DNA from: Paenibacillus humicola
GTDB taxonomy: Bacteria > Bacillota > Bacilli > Paenibacillales > Paenibacillaceae
Length of the DNA: 64,000 nucleotides
NCBI RefSeq assembly: GCF_028826105.1
Contig: NZ_JAQGPL010000001.1
Location: 5,773,501-5,837,500, forward strand
Reading direction: 5' to 3'
Below, one piece after another: positions 8,976 to 17,229 of the stretch (position 1 is its first letter; each line of letters opens with the position of its first letter). The notes under the pieces are model-generated. The model had not been told where the DNA came from, did not search any database, and was given only the letters and a program-made list of their open reading frames with translations. The translations under genes and the position numbers were made by a program.

Positions 8976-9860
8976 ATGAGCATCAAGCTGAACAATAAAA
9001 TCGGTGTCATGGTCGACAGCTTCGGTCTCGACCTGCGGGAAGGGCTGCGGCGCGCCAAGGCCATCGGCGCCGACGGCGTGCAAATTTACGCCGTATCCGG
9101 CGAGATGGACCCGGCGAACCTGACGGCGGAGAAGCGCCGCGAGCTGCGCGCGTTCATCGAGGACCTCGGCCTCGAGATCAGCGCGCTGTGCGGCGATCTG
9201 GGCGGCCACGGGTTTCAGGACGCCGCCGCCAACCCGGCCAAGATCGAGAAATCGAAGCGCATCCTGGACCTTGCGCTCGACCTCGGCACGAACATTGTAA
9301 CGACGCACATCGGCATCGTGCCGGACGACAAGAACAGCCCCGTTTACGCCGCCATGCACGAGGCCTGCGACGAGCTTGGGCGGTACGCCACGCAGATGGG
9401 CGCCTTCTTCGCGATCGAGACCGGGCCGGAGCCTTCGGCGCATTTGCGCGCGTTTCTCGACACGTTCGAAACGAAGGGCGTCTCCGTCAACTTCGACCCG
9501 GCCAACATGGTGATGGTGACCGGGGACGACCCGGTACGGGGCGTTCATATTTTGAAGGATTATATCGTCCATACGCATGTCAAGGACGGCAAGCGGCTGC
9601 GGGCGGTCGATCCGCGCGACGTCTACGGCTTCCTCGGCTACGACAAAGGGATGAGCCACGAGAAAATCGCCGAGATGGCCGCATCCGGCAGCTCGTTCGA
9701 AGAGGTGCCGCCCGGCGAAGGCGCGGTCGACTTCCCGGCTTATTTCGCCGCGCTTCAGGAGATCGGCTACACCGGCTATTTGACCGTCGAGCGCGAGGTG
9801 GGAGACGACCCGGCGGCCGATATCGGCAGAGCCGTCGAGTTCATCCGTTCATTCCAATAA
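8976..9860 (+). CDS. Sugar phosphate isomerase/epimerase family protein (AP2Ec TIM barrel)
   Basis: A 294-residue xylose-isomerase-like TIM barrel. Metal-binding acids are visible in FFAIETGPEP, SVNFDPANM, HTHVKDGKR and LTVEREVG near the C-terminus, the spacing typical of this superfamily (IolE/IolI/YcjR-like). The likely step is isomerisation or epimerisation of the keto-sugar made by the neighbouring oxidoreductase. GAAGGAGAG precedes the ATG by about 9 bases, and the gap to the previous stop is 18 bases. Confidence 0.85.
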   Translation: MSIKLNNKIGVMVDSFGLDLREGLRRAKAIGADGVQIYAVSGEMDPANLTAEKRRELRAFIEDLGLEISALCGDLGGHGFQDAAANPAKIEKSKRILDLALDLGTNIVTTHIGIVPDDKNSPVYAAMHEACDELGRYATQMGAFFAIETGPEPSAHLRAFLDTFETKGVSVNFDPANMVMVTGDDPVRGVHILKDYIVHTHVKDGKRLRAVDPRDVYGFLGYDKGMSHEKIAEMAASGSSFEEVPPGEGAVDFPAYFAALQEIGYTGYLTVEREVGDDPAADIGRAVEFIRSFQ

Positions 9861-9881
9861 GAGGGGAGCGACTAAAGGCAG

Positions 9882-10697
9882 ATGAAAACCGCATTAAGCA
9901 TATGGAGCTGTCACAAATATATCCAGAACGGCACCTGGACAAACGCCGATTTTATCGATTTCGCCAAGTCGATCGGGGCCGAAGGCGTCGAGCTGCTCAG
10001 CATGTTCTGGAAGCCGGACGCCGACATTCCCGCGGTCGAGGCGGCGCTTGAGCGGACCGGCCTTGCGCTCGCCTGCTTCGGGGCGTGCAACAATTTGGCA
10101 GTCTCCGACGCGGCTAAACGCGAGGAGCAGGTGCAGGACATCGTCCGCTCGACGGATATGGCCGTCCGTTTCGGCGCCCCGGTCGTGCGCGTATTTGCCG
10201 GCGATCTGCACGCCGGCGTCGACTATGAACAGGCAAAAGCGTGGATTATCGAAGGGCTGAGCCGGGGAGCGGCTTATGCCGAAGAGCGCGGCGTTACGCT
10301 GTGCCTCGAAAATCACGGACTGCTGGCCGGCAAAATCGGCCAGGTACGGGACATTATCGACTCCGTGGGCTCGCCCGCGCTGCGCAGCACGTTCGACATG
10401 GGCAATTTCCTGCTCGTCGGCGAGCAGCCGGCCGATGCCGCGGAGCAGCTCGCGCCGCTTATCGGCCACGTCCACGTGAAAGACTTCAAGCAGACGGATG
10501 AGGGCGGCTACAAGTCGCTCTCCGGCGATCGTTATATCGGCACCGTGCCCGGCGAAGGCGACGTCGGCGCGGCCGCGCTGCTGGCCCGCTTCAAGGCGTC
10601 GGGCTACGAAGGCTGGCTTTCCGTCGAATACGAAGGCAGCGACGAGCAGCGCGACGGCTCCGCCCGCGCCGTCCGCTTCGTGAACGAGCACCGCTGA
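9882..10697 (+). CDS. Second sugar phosphate isomerase/epimerase family protein
   Basis: A 271-residue TIM barrel of the same superfamily as its neighbour but clearly diverged. Metal-ligand motifs are TLCLENHG, STFDMGNFLL, HVHVKDFK and LSVEYEGSD. It lies 21 bases after the first isomerase gene, with GAGGGGAG upstream. Two paralogous barrels behind one oxidoreductase point to a multi-step sugar or inositol-type catabolic route. The exact substrate is unknown. A strong terminator follows at 10902. Confidence 0.85.
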   Translation: MKTALSIWSCHKYIQNGTWTNADFIDFAKSIGAEGVELLSMFWKPDADIPAVEAALERTGLALACFGACNNLAVSDAAKREEQVQDIVRSTDMAVRFGAPVVRVFAGDLHAGVDYEQAKAWIIEGLSRGAAYAEERGVTLCLENHGLLAGKIGQVRDIIDSVGSPALRSTFDMGNFLLVGEQPADAAEQLAPLIGHVHVKDFKQTDEGGYKSLSGDRYIGTVPGEGDVGAAALLARFKASGYEGWLSVEYEGSDEQRDGSARAVRFVNEHR

Positions 10698-10726
10698 CGG
10701 CGATAACCGTTTGCCCGAGCGGATTA

Positions 10727-10891
10727 GGCGGCGCACGGCAAGGCGGCCTTCATTCCGCGTGACAGCGGCGCACAAGGCAGCCTCCAAGCCACGCATGACA
10801 GCGGCGCAACAAGGCAGCCTCCAAGCCACGCACGACGGCGGCGCGACAAGCAGCCCTCCAGCCCGCCTGACAGGGGCGCAGGAGGCTGCTT
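10727..10891. repeat. Imperfect 35-37-bp tandem repeat downstream of the isomerase operon
   Basis: About four and a half copies of GACAGCGGCGCA-CAAGGCAGCCTCCAAGCCACGCAT-like sequence stand head to tail, with copies starting near 10727, 10761, 10797, 10834 and 10869. The second and third are nearly identical. It lies between the last isomerase stop and the terminator, with no gene inside. Confidence 0.75.
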
Positions 10892-10901
10892 AGTGAACAC
10901 G

Positions 10902-10944
10902 GCAACGGCCGGGTCCCCCGTTGGGAGACCCGGCCGTTGCTTTT
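10902..10944 (+). terminator. Strong intrinsic terminator of the isomerase operon
   Basis: A 14-bp perfect stem (GCAACGGCCGGGTC / GACCCGGCCGTTGC) with an 11-base loop and TTTT. It sits between convergent genes and could also slow minus-strand transcription, though that side lacks a T run. Confidence 0.88.
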
Positions 10945-10957
10945 GCGAATCCCTTCC

Positions 10958-11908
10958 TTAATCGATCAGCTTCAGACCCGTCTCCGTTTCTTCCACTTTC
11001 AGAAAGAGCGGCCGCTCTTTCCCGTGCGGCGTATCCGGGTAGTGGGTCGAGATCCGGAGCTGCCCCGCGAAATCGCGGAACAAGCTGGAGTGGCCTGCGT
11101 TGCGGTCCATGAACAGCCCGGCGTCGTGCATCCACGGTCCTTCGATCCGCCCGCTCTTCGAACGCGCGACGGCCACCGTATACCCGCCGAGTCCCGAATC
11201 GCCGTAGCCCGGCACCGAATAGCTCGACCAAAGCATGAGCAGCTCGCCGCTGCGCGTTTTGTACATGAACGGCGCATCCGTCAAATACCCCGTTTTCTCG
11301 ATTCGGGGGTCGCCGAACAGCCGGATCCACGGCATATCCCTGGCGTTCAAAATGTCCACCGGCTCCCCGAAGGAGCGCTTCAAGTCGCTCGTCAGCCGAA
11401 GCGCTTTGATTTTCCCCTCGTACAGCTCGGTCCATTCATGGCAGAATACGATCCAGCGCTGCCCGTCCTCGTCCTCGTAGAACGTGCCGTCCAGGCACTC
11501 GCTGCCCGCGATCGTCACCGGACCGTCGCTGTGCGGCAGGTACGGACCGGCGGGATGGTCCGCTGCCAGAATGCCGGTTCCGCGGTTCTCGCCGATGCCG
11601 CCTTTGAAGGAAGCGAACATATAATAACGTCCGTCGATCCGGAATACCTCGGGCGCCCAATAATGCCGAACGCCCCAGAAGCCCTTCGGCGGCTGGAACG
11701 CGGCATACGGCCCTTCCCAGCTCTCCAGATCTCCGCTGGCATAAACTTCGAAGATCGGGTCTTTATCCCCGCAGCCATCCGCAAACGTCGTGCCGAACAA
11801 ATAATAGGTCTCTTCCTCGGCGCTCGCGTAAACGAACGGGTCTCTCATCGGAATATCGTCCAGGCGGCACGTTTTAATCGAGCGAAACCCTTTTTCCATA
11901 CGGGTCAT
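10958..11908 (-). CDS. Glycoside hydrolase family 43 protein
   Basis: A 316-residue single-domain five-bladed propeller enzyme. Family 43 features are MRDPFVYA near residue 22 (general base Asp), HYWAPEVF, LDGTFYEDEDG (pKa-modulating Asp) and YLTDAPFMYK-type segments (candidate acid). No signal peptide, so it acts on imported oligosaccharides, probably releasing arabinose or xylose. Last gene of the minus-strand glycan operon, 20 bases after GH2. ATG 11908 is close to its AAGGAGG; ATG 11899 is a possible alternative. Confidence 0.85.
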   Translation of the reverse strand: MTRMEKGFRSIKTCRLDDIPMRDPFVYASAEEETYYLFGTTFADGCGDKDPIFEVYASGDLESWEGPYAAFQPPKGFWGVRHYWAPEVFRIDGRYYMFASFKGGIGENRGTGILAADHPAGPYLPHSDGPVTIAGSECLDGTFYEDEDGQRWIVFCHEWTELYEGKIKALRLTSDLKRSFGEPVDILNARDMPWIRLFGDPRIEKTGYLTDAPFMYKTRSGELLMLWSSYSVPGYGDSGLGGYTVAVARSKSGRIEGPWMHDAGLFMDRNAGHSSLFRDFAGQLRISTHYPDTPHGKERPLFLKVEETETGLKLID

Positions 11909-11928
11909 CGGCCTCCTTTGACCTTATC

Positions 11929-13728
11929 TTATTGAGAAACGATTGGGGAATGCCACATGGAATGGATCTGCCTGATCGCTTCCGGATCGCATTTCGGCTT
12001 GCGGTCGTATGTCAAGAGGCCGTTTACTTCCTGCTCCACGTCCGTCAGCTGGGTATAGCAAAATCCGTGGATCGCTTTCGAAGCGTACACCGCCTCAAGC
12101 ACCCGGCGGTATTCGCGGATGAACTCCTCCGCGCTGCCGACCGTCGTATACCCCCAGCCTTTGTCCGAGCCGACCTTGTACGCGATGCCGCCGAATTCCG
12201 TCAGCAGGATCGGCTCTCCCCGGTGGGCGAAGCCGCTCGCATAGATATCGCGCAGAGCGGGCTGCGACTGCAAAATCCGCTCCCTGGTGGAAATGGACTC
12301 CTTGAACGCTTCGTATTTGGCCGTCTCGTCCGGCTGACCGTGATTGTAATTGTGAACGGCGCAAATATCCGAGGTCGTGATTTCCCAGCCGTCGTTCGAC
12401 ACGACGAGGCGGGTCGGATCGAGCGAATGGATCAGGCTGTACATCGCCAGGCTGTGATGCTGCTGCTGCTTGCTGCCGCGCACCATCGGGATGCCCCAGC
12501 TTTCGTTCAGCGGCACCCAGGCCACGATACACGGATGGTTAACGTCCCGCTCCACGATTTCGATCCATTCCCTTGTCAGCCGCGCCACCGCATTCGGGTG
12601 GTACGACGGAGCGGATGGGCATTCGCCCCAGACAAGGAAGCCGAGCTTGTCCGCCCAGTACAGGAAACGCGGGTCCTCGACCTTCTGGTGCTTGCGGCAG
12701 CCGTTGAAGCCGAGCTCCTTCGCGAGCTCGATATCGCGCTTCAGCGCGTCGTCGCTCGGCGCCGTCAGCAGCCCTTCCGGCCAATAGCCCTGATCGAGCA
12801 CGAGCCTCTGATAATAAGGCTTGTTGTTCAAATAAACCATGCCGTTCTCGATATGCACCTTGCGCAGCCCGAAATACGAACCGGCCTCGTCGGTGGTCTT
12901 GCCGTTATGCTGCAGCGTGATCGAGACATCGAACAAATTCGGATGCTCGGGCGACCACGTCCAGCCGCCGTGATGAAATCCCGTGCGGAAAATATGGAGG
13001 TTCAGCAAATCGAACGCCCGCTTCACGTACTGCTCGTGCACGGCGATTCTGTCGGACACGACCGGCTGCCCCCGGAATGAAATGTCGATGCCGATTTCCG
13101 CTCCCGCCGCTTCGGGCGGCAGATTAAATTCGGCCACGACGTTCCCGTTGTCCAAATCCGGCACAAACCTTACGCTTTCGAAACGAATCTCGTGCACAGC
13201 CTCCAGCCATACCGTCTGCCAGATGCCGGTCGTGCGGGTATACCAGATCGCCCCCGGCTCCTCGATCCAATACTGCTTGCCCCGCGGAATCGTTTCGTCG
13301 GTCGACGGATCCTCCACGCGCACGGCAACCTGCTCGTTTTCCCAGGTCAGATGCTCCGTAATATCGAAGGAGAAGGGCGTGTGCCCGCCTTCGTGCGTGC
13401 CGACATACGCGCCGTTCACATAGACCCAGGCCCGGTAATCGACGGCGCCGAAATGAAGCAGCACCCGCTTGCCTTTAAACGCCGGATCAACCTGAAAATC
13501 GCGCTTGTACCAGACCCAGTCATGGAACGAAGCGTCGTGAATGCCGCTTAGCGGGGTCTGGTAGGCGAACGGGACCTCGATCGTGCGTCCCAGCTTCCGG
13601 TCCGTGTCGAACCAGCGTTCCTTCACTCCGGCGTTCGCATCGTCAAAATCGAACTGCCACGTGCCGTTCAGGTTCTGCCACTCTTTCCGGACGAACTGCG
13701 GTCTCGGATATTCGCTGCGGCGTATCAT
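11929..13728 (-). CDS. Glycoside hydrolase family 2 protein (beta-galactosidase/glucuronidase type)
   Basis: A 599-residue protein with the order sugar-binding jelly roll (NLNGTWQFDFDDANAG), immunoglobulin-like domain and TIM barrel. The acid/base Glu is in VPLNESWGIP and the nucleophile Glu in LLTEFGGIAY. It lacks a secretion signal and so acts inside the cell on sugars delivered by the upstream ABC importer. TAGGAG 8 bases before ATG 13728 (MIRRSEYPRP) sets the start; a longer in-frame N-terminal extension to 13857 reads through remnant DNA and is rejected. Confidence 0.9.
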   Translation of the reverse strand: MIRRSEYPRPQFVRKEWQNLNGTWQFDFDDANAGVKERWFDTDRKLGRTIEVPFAYQTPLSGIHDASFHDWVWYKRDFQVDPAFKGKRVLLHFGAVDYRAWVYVNGAYVGTHEGGHTPFSFDITEHLTWENEQVAVRVEDPSTDETIPRGKQYWIEEPGAIWYTRTTGIWQTVWLEAVHEIRFESVRFVPDLDNGNVVAEFNLPPEAAGAEIGIDISFRGQPVVSDRIAVHEQYVKRAFDLLNLHIFRTGFHHGGWTWSPEHPNLFDVSITLQHNGKTTDEAGSYFGLRKVHIENGMVYLNNKPYYQRLVLDQGYWPEGLLTAPSDDALKRDIELAKELGFNGCRKHQKVEDPRFLYWADKLGFLVWGECPSAPSYHPNAVARLTREWIEIVERDVNHPCIVAWVPLNESWGIPMVRGSKQQQHHSLAMYSLIHSLDPTRLVVSNDGWEITTSDICAVHNYNHGQPDETAKYEAFKESISTRERILQSQPALRDIYASGFAHRGEPILLTEFGGIAYKVGSDKGWGYTTVGSAEEFIREYRRVLEAVYASKAIHGFCYTQLTDVEQEVNGLLTYDRKPKCDPEAIRQIHSMWHSPIVSQ

Positions 13729-13902
13729 TGTACCACTCCTACCGTCTCTATAGTCTTCAGATGCAAAAAGCTCTGGTTGTATTCTGCTTGCTGCCCGTAA
13801 AAGGCCCGGTCTCGCGGCTCCGGTGCCCGGCGCGCCGCCGGCCAGCCGTCCGTTCATGTCCAGGCGGCATTCGCTTCCAAAATCGCCGTCCCTCGGACCT
13901 CA

Positions 13903-14061
13903 TTATATCGCTGCCATCTTTATCCGTATAGGGTCCCTGTACCGATTTGGAACGCCCGGCCCTGGCATGATGCGCTGCCCGTGATCGATATACGGCCCCT
14001 TCGGCTTGTCCGCCGTCGCAACGCCGATCTCGGGATTCGAATCGCCCTGGACGGTTTCGTT
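13903..14061 (-). pseudogene. Remnant of a GH43-type glycosidase gene
   Basis: The 350-base gap between the second permease and GH2 is not plain spacer. On the minus strand an open 52-codon stretch reads ETVQGDSNPEIGVATADKPK followed by GPYIDHGQRIM, a pattern typical of family 43 enzymes where the protein describes a sampled sugar-binding blade. It is bounded by TGA at 14062 and TAA at 13903, with no start or ribosome binding site. Further short family-like words occur in shifted frames. It appears to be an internal scrap of a deleted third glycosidase gene. Confidence 0.6.
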
Positions 14062-14080
14062 TCATTTTGCGCTTCGCCCG

Positions 14081-14917
14081 TTACTTGATGCCCGAATGCG
14101 TAATGCCGCGGACGATCGATTTTTGCGCCAGCAGGAAGACGATCAGCACCGGGACCGTCGCGATGGTCGAGAGCGCCATCAGCTTGTTCGGCGCATTGGT
14201 GAAGCTGCCCTGGGTCATGACCGCAATGCCCGCGGTCAGCGTGAACATCGCGTTGTCGCCGCCCGAGGCGTAATACGGCCAAATATAGTCGTTGAAAATG
14301 TTCATGAACGTGAGGACGGCCAGCGTCCACGTGATCGATTTGGCGGAAGGCAGCAGCACCGAGATGAAGATGACCCATTTGTTGGCGCCGTCCATGTAAG
14401 CCGCTTCCTCGACTTCTTTCGGAAAGCCGCGGTAAAACTGGTACAGCAGAAATACGCCGAACGCTCCCGCCGAGTAAGGCAGAATGAGCGCGCCGAACGA
14501 GCCGATCATACCGAGCTCTTGGAACAAAATATATTGCGGAACGAAAAACGTGATCGGCGGAATCATGAGCGTGCTGAGCACAAGCGGAAGGAGCACCTTC
14601 TTGAACGGCACGTCAAGCCGCGCGAACGCATAGGCCGCGAGCGCGTCCACGACGAGCACCAGCACCGTGCCGGCCGTCGCCGAAAGCAGGGAATTGCCGA
14701 TCCACCGGACAATCGGCACGTCCAGACTGCCGCCGACAAACGCCTCCGTATAATTGGCGAAGGTCGGATCGGCCGGAATGAGGCTGATCGAGGGCAGGAA
14801 CGCCTCGGTATCCGATTTCAGCGAAATCGACAGCATCCAGAGAATGGGAACGATAAAAATAAGGCCGACGACGACCGCCAGCAGGACGAGCAGCGTTTTT
14901 TTCACTTTGGGCGTCAC
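14081..14917 (-). CDS. Carbohydrate ABC transporter permease, MalG/UgpE type
   Basis: The 278-residue protein has six membrane segments and the family-1 sugar permease loop EAAYMDGANKWVIFISVLLP, the EAA motif that docks the ATPase. It starts with GTG (14917) preceded by AGGAGGG about 9 bases upstream, four bases after the other permease stop. With its partner it forms the import channel for the sugar captured by the solute-binding protein. No ATPase gene is present; a shared MsmX/UgpC-type ATPase elsewhere is expected. Confidence 0.9.
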   Translation of the reverse strand: MTPKVKKTLLVLLAVVVGLIFIVPILWMLSISLKSDTEAFLPSISLIPADPTFANYTEAFVGGSLDVPIVRWIGNSLLSATAGTVLVLVVDALAAYAFARLDVPFKKVLLPLVLSTLMIPPITFFVPQYILFQELGMIGSFGALILPYSAGAFGVFLLYQFYRGFPKEVEEAAYMDGANKWVIFISVLLPSAKSITWTLAVLTFMNIFNDYIWPYYASGGDNAMFTLTAGIAVMTQGSFTNAPNKLMALSTIATVPVLIVFLLAQKSIVRGITHSGIK

Positions 14918-14921
14918 TCGC

Positions 14922-15818
14922 TCAACCCTCCTTTCGGAACAGAAGCCGGTTCAGCACGACCGAAACGACGATCATAATGACGCCGAGCATCAGCGCCATC
15001 GCGGAGGCGGCCCCGCCTTGATGCTGCCCGTAGGCAACGTCGAAAATGTTCATGATGAGCACCGTCGTTTCGCTGCCGGGCCCGCCTCTGGTCATCAGGT
15101 TCGGCTGAGCGAACACGTTGAAGGAAGCGATAACCGTCATGATCACGACGAGCGAGCTCACGTTTTTGATGGAAGGCAGCGTAATATGCATCAGCTTCTG
15201 CCAGGCATTGGCGCCGTCGAGCGTCGCCGCTTCGTACATTTCCTCCGGCACTTCGTTAAGCCCGTTGATGAACAGCATCATATTGAAGCCGATGGTCCAC
15301 CATACCGTGGAAAGCACAAGCGCGATCCAAACCCACGGCGTATCGGTAAACCAGCCGATATGCTGCTGCCGGTGGATGTGCAGCTTGTCGAAAAGAAGAT
15401 TGATAAAGCCGGTGTCGGTATCGAATACCCGGATCCAGATGGTTGCCATAACGGTCGCCGATACGGCATAAGGAAGAAAATAGACCGTCCGGAACAGCCC
15501 TCTGCCCCTGGACGGAAGGGCATTCACGAGAAGTGCCATGGCCAGTCCGACGACGATCAGGACGGGGACCGAATAGACGACGAATTTGACCGTGCCGAGC
15601 AGGCCCCGCACGAACTGGTCGTGGCTGTAAGTGCCCGGCGTAAACAGGTCGACGTAGTTTTTGAACCCGACGAACTGATGCGTCTGGAGCATGTCGTATT
15701 TCTGGAGGCTCAGCACGATCCCGTAAACGATCGGATACAGCAGAAAGACGGCAAAACACGCCAAATAGGGAAGCACGAACAAACTGGACGTCAGCTTTGA
15801 TTTCCAGCTGCTTGTCAT
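14922..15818 (-). CDS. Carbohydrate ABC transporter permease, MalF/UgpA type
   Basis: 298 residues, six membrane segments, with the EAA loop YEAATLDGANAWQKLMHITL and the conserved N-terminal LFVLPYLACFAVF-like helix. It follows the solute-binding protein gene by 67 bases and precedes the MalG-type permease by 4, making the standard order of Gram-positive sugar importers. Upstream is only a weak GGTGAC ribosome binding site. Confidence 0.9.
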   Translation of the reverse strand: MTSSWKSKLTSSLFVLPYLACFAVFLLYPIVYGIVLSLQKYDMLQTHQFVGFKNYVDLFTPGTYSHDQFVRGLLGTVKFVVYSVPVLIVVGLAMALLVNALPSRGRGLFRTVYFLPYAVSATVMATIWIRVFDTDTGFINLLFDKLHIHRQQHIGWFTDTPWVWIALVLSTVWWTIGFNMMLFINGLNEVPEEMYEAATLDGANAWQKLMHITLPSIKNVSSLVVIMTVIASFNVFAQPNLMTRGGPGSETTVLIMNIFDVAYGQHQGGAASAMALMLGVIMIVVSVVLNRLLFRKEG

Positions 15819-15885
15819 CGGAAGTCACCATCCTTAATGAAATCGTGGGGCGGGTTTCAGGCGCCCGCCCCACTGCCGGCTTCGC

Positions 15886-17220
15886 TTATTTATTGGCTGC
15901 CGCCGCCTGCTCCGCTTTCGCCTGCGCGTCGTCAAGCGCCTTCTGCGAATCGCTGTTGTTCAGCAGCACAAGGTTGATTTGCTTCCACAGCTCGCCGGTG
16001 TAAGCGCCCCAGTTCGGAACGGCCGGCGCGAAATGGACGTAATCGAATTCCTTGGCCACTTCGGTCTGCTGCTGGGTCAGCTGCTTGAACGCGTCGCTGG
16101 CCAATACGGCTTTGGATGCGACGGCTTGTCCCGAATTCGCCCAGTCGATCGAATGGCCGGAAACATATTTCAGGAAATCGCCGATGCCGTCCAGCTTCGT
16201 CTGGTCCGTCTCGGCCGCCGGGATCACGAAGTTATGGGAGCTGCCGTATACGCCCGGCTTGTCGAAGAAGACCGGTACCGGCGCTACGCCGTAGTTAATT
16301 TTCGCTTTATCCCATTGGTCCTTCATCCACGGGCCGTTGAACTGGATCGCGTTCTTGTTCTGCAGGAACAGCTTCACTTCGCCGTCCTGCGCCACTTTCT
16401 CCGGCGATACCTTTTGCTCGAAGATCAGGCTTTTCAGAAAATCGAGCGCCTTTTTCGCCTGCGGCGTATTCAGCGTCGGGTTGCCCTGTGCGTCCGCCAG
16501 ATCTCCGCCCTGCTGATAAATGAGCGTCGGGAACAGGAACTGCTGCGGCCACAGCGTCGGCAGCACATAGCCCCACTGACCCTTCGAGGGATCGGTCAGC
16601 TTCTTGGCGTCGTCGATAAACTCCTGCATCGTAGCGGGCGGATGATCGATGCCCGCAGCCTTGAATAGATCCTTGTTGTAGTACATGATGAGCGGGTGAA
16701 TGTCGAGCGGAATGCCCATCCATTTGCCGTTAATCGTCTCATAGTTCACTGGCGCCTCGACGAAATCGCTCTTCTGGATGCCGGCTTTTGCCGCCACGTC
16801 GTCAACCGGCTGAAGCAGGTTTTTGCTCGTATAGGTCGGAATGTTGTCGACATGCATGATCATGAAGTCCGGCATGTTCTTCTTGGTGCTGAAGGCATTG
16901 TCAAGCAGCTTGTAATAGTCGCCGTTCGGCTGGATCTGGAACTTCACTTCGTATTTGTCGGACTGCTTGTTGTACGCGTCGACGATGCTTTTCATGAACG
17001 GGCCGTCCGGGCCGGAGAACGGCGACCAGAAAACCAGCTCCGTTTTTTTGCCGGCGGAAGCGTCCGCGGCGGGCGCTGCCGAATCGGAGGGCGCCCCCGA
17101 ATTCGCGGCATTTCCGGAATTTCCGGAGGAGCCGCATCCCGCCAGAGCGGCGCTTAAAGCCAATACGGCCGATACAGATAATAGATGAACCCGTTTCAAC
17201 GCTGCCATTTTCCCCATCAT
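15886..17220 (-). CDS. Extracellular sugar-binding lipoprotein of the ABC importer
   Basis: The N-terminus has a lipoprotein signal with lipobox LAGC at about residues 26-29, then a Ser/Ala/Asn-rich linker (GSSGNSGNAANSG). The mature part is a family-1 solute-binding fold (TELVFWSPFSGPDG, GYVLPTLWPQQFLF, KNAIQFNGPWMKDQW). It captures oligosaccharide outside the membrane for the two permeases encoded next. Three possible ATG starts (17220, 17217, 17208) make the exact start uncertain. It lies 9 bases after the regulator gene. Confidence 0.9.
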   Translation of the reverse strand: MMGKMAALKRVHLLSVSAVLALSAALAGCGSSGNSGNAANSGAPSDSAAPAADASAGKKTELVFWSPFSGPDGPFMKSIVDAYNKQSDKYEVKFQIQPNGDYYKLLDNAFSTKKNMPDFMIMHVDNIPTYTSKNLLQPVDDVAAKAGIQKSDFVEAPVNYETINGKWMGIPLDIHPLIMYYNKDLFKAAGIDHPPATMQEFIDDAKKLTDPSKGQWGYVLPTLWPQQFLFPTLIYQQGGDLADAQGNPTLNTPQAKKALDFLKSLIFEQKVSPEKVAQDGEVKLFLQNKNAIQFNGPWMKDQWDKAKINYGVAPVPVFFDKPGVYGSSHNFVIPAAETDQTKLDGIGDFLKYVSGHSIDWANSGQAVASKAVLASDAFKQLTQQQTEVAKEFDYVHFAPAVPNWGAYTGELWKQINLVLLNNSDSQKALDDAQAKAEQAAAANK

Positions 17221-17229
17221 CCTGTTCTG

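Noticed and set aside
7938..9659. 573-codon minus-strand open frame
   Set aside because: It spans two convincing plus-strand enzyme genes, has skewed composition and no domain; an antisense artefact of GC-rich codon use.
10727..10891. CRISPR array
   Set aside because: Copies are directly adjacent with no unique spacers and are imperfect.
13729..13857. N-terminal extension of the GH2 protein
   Set aside because: The real start has TAGGAG at 8 bases; the extension is non-homologous and low-complexity, read from remnant DNA.
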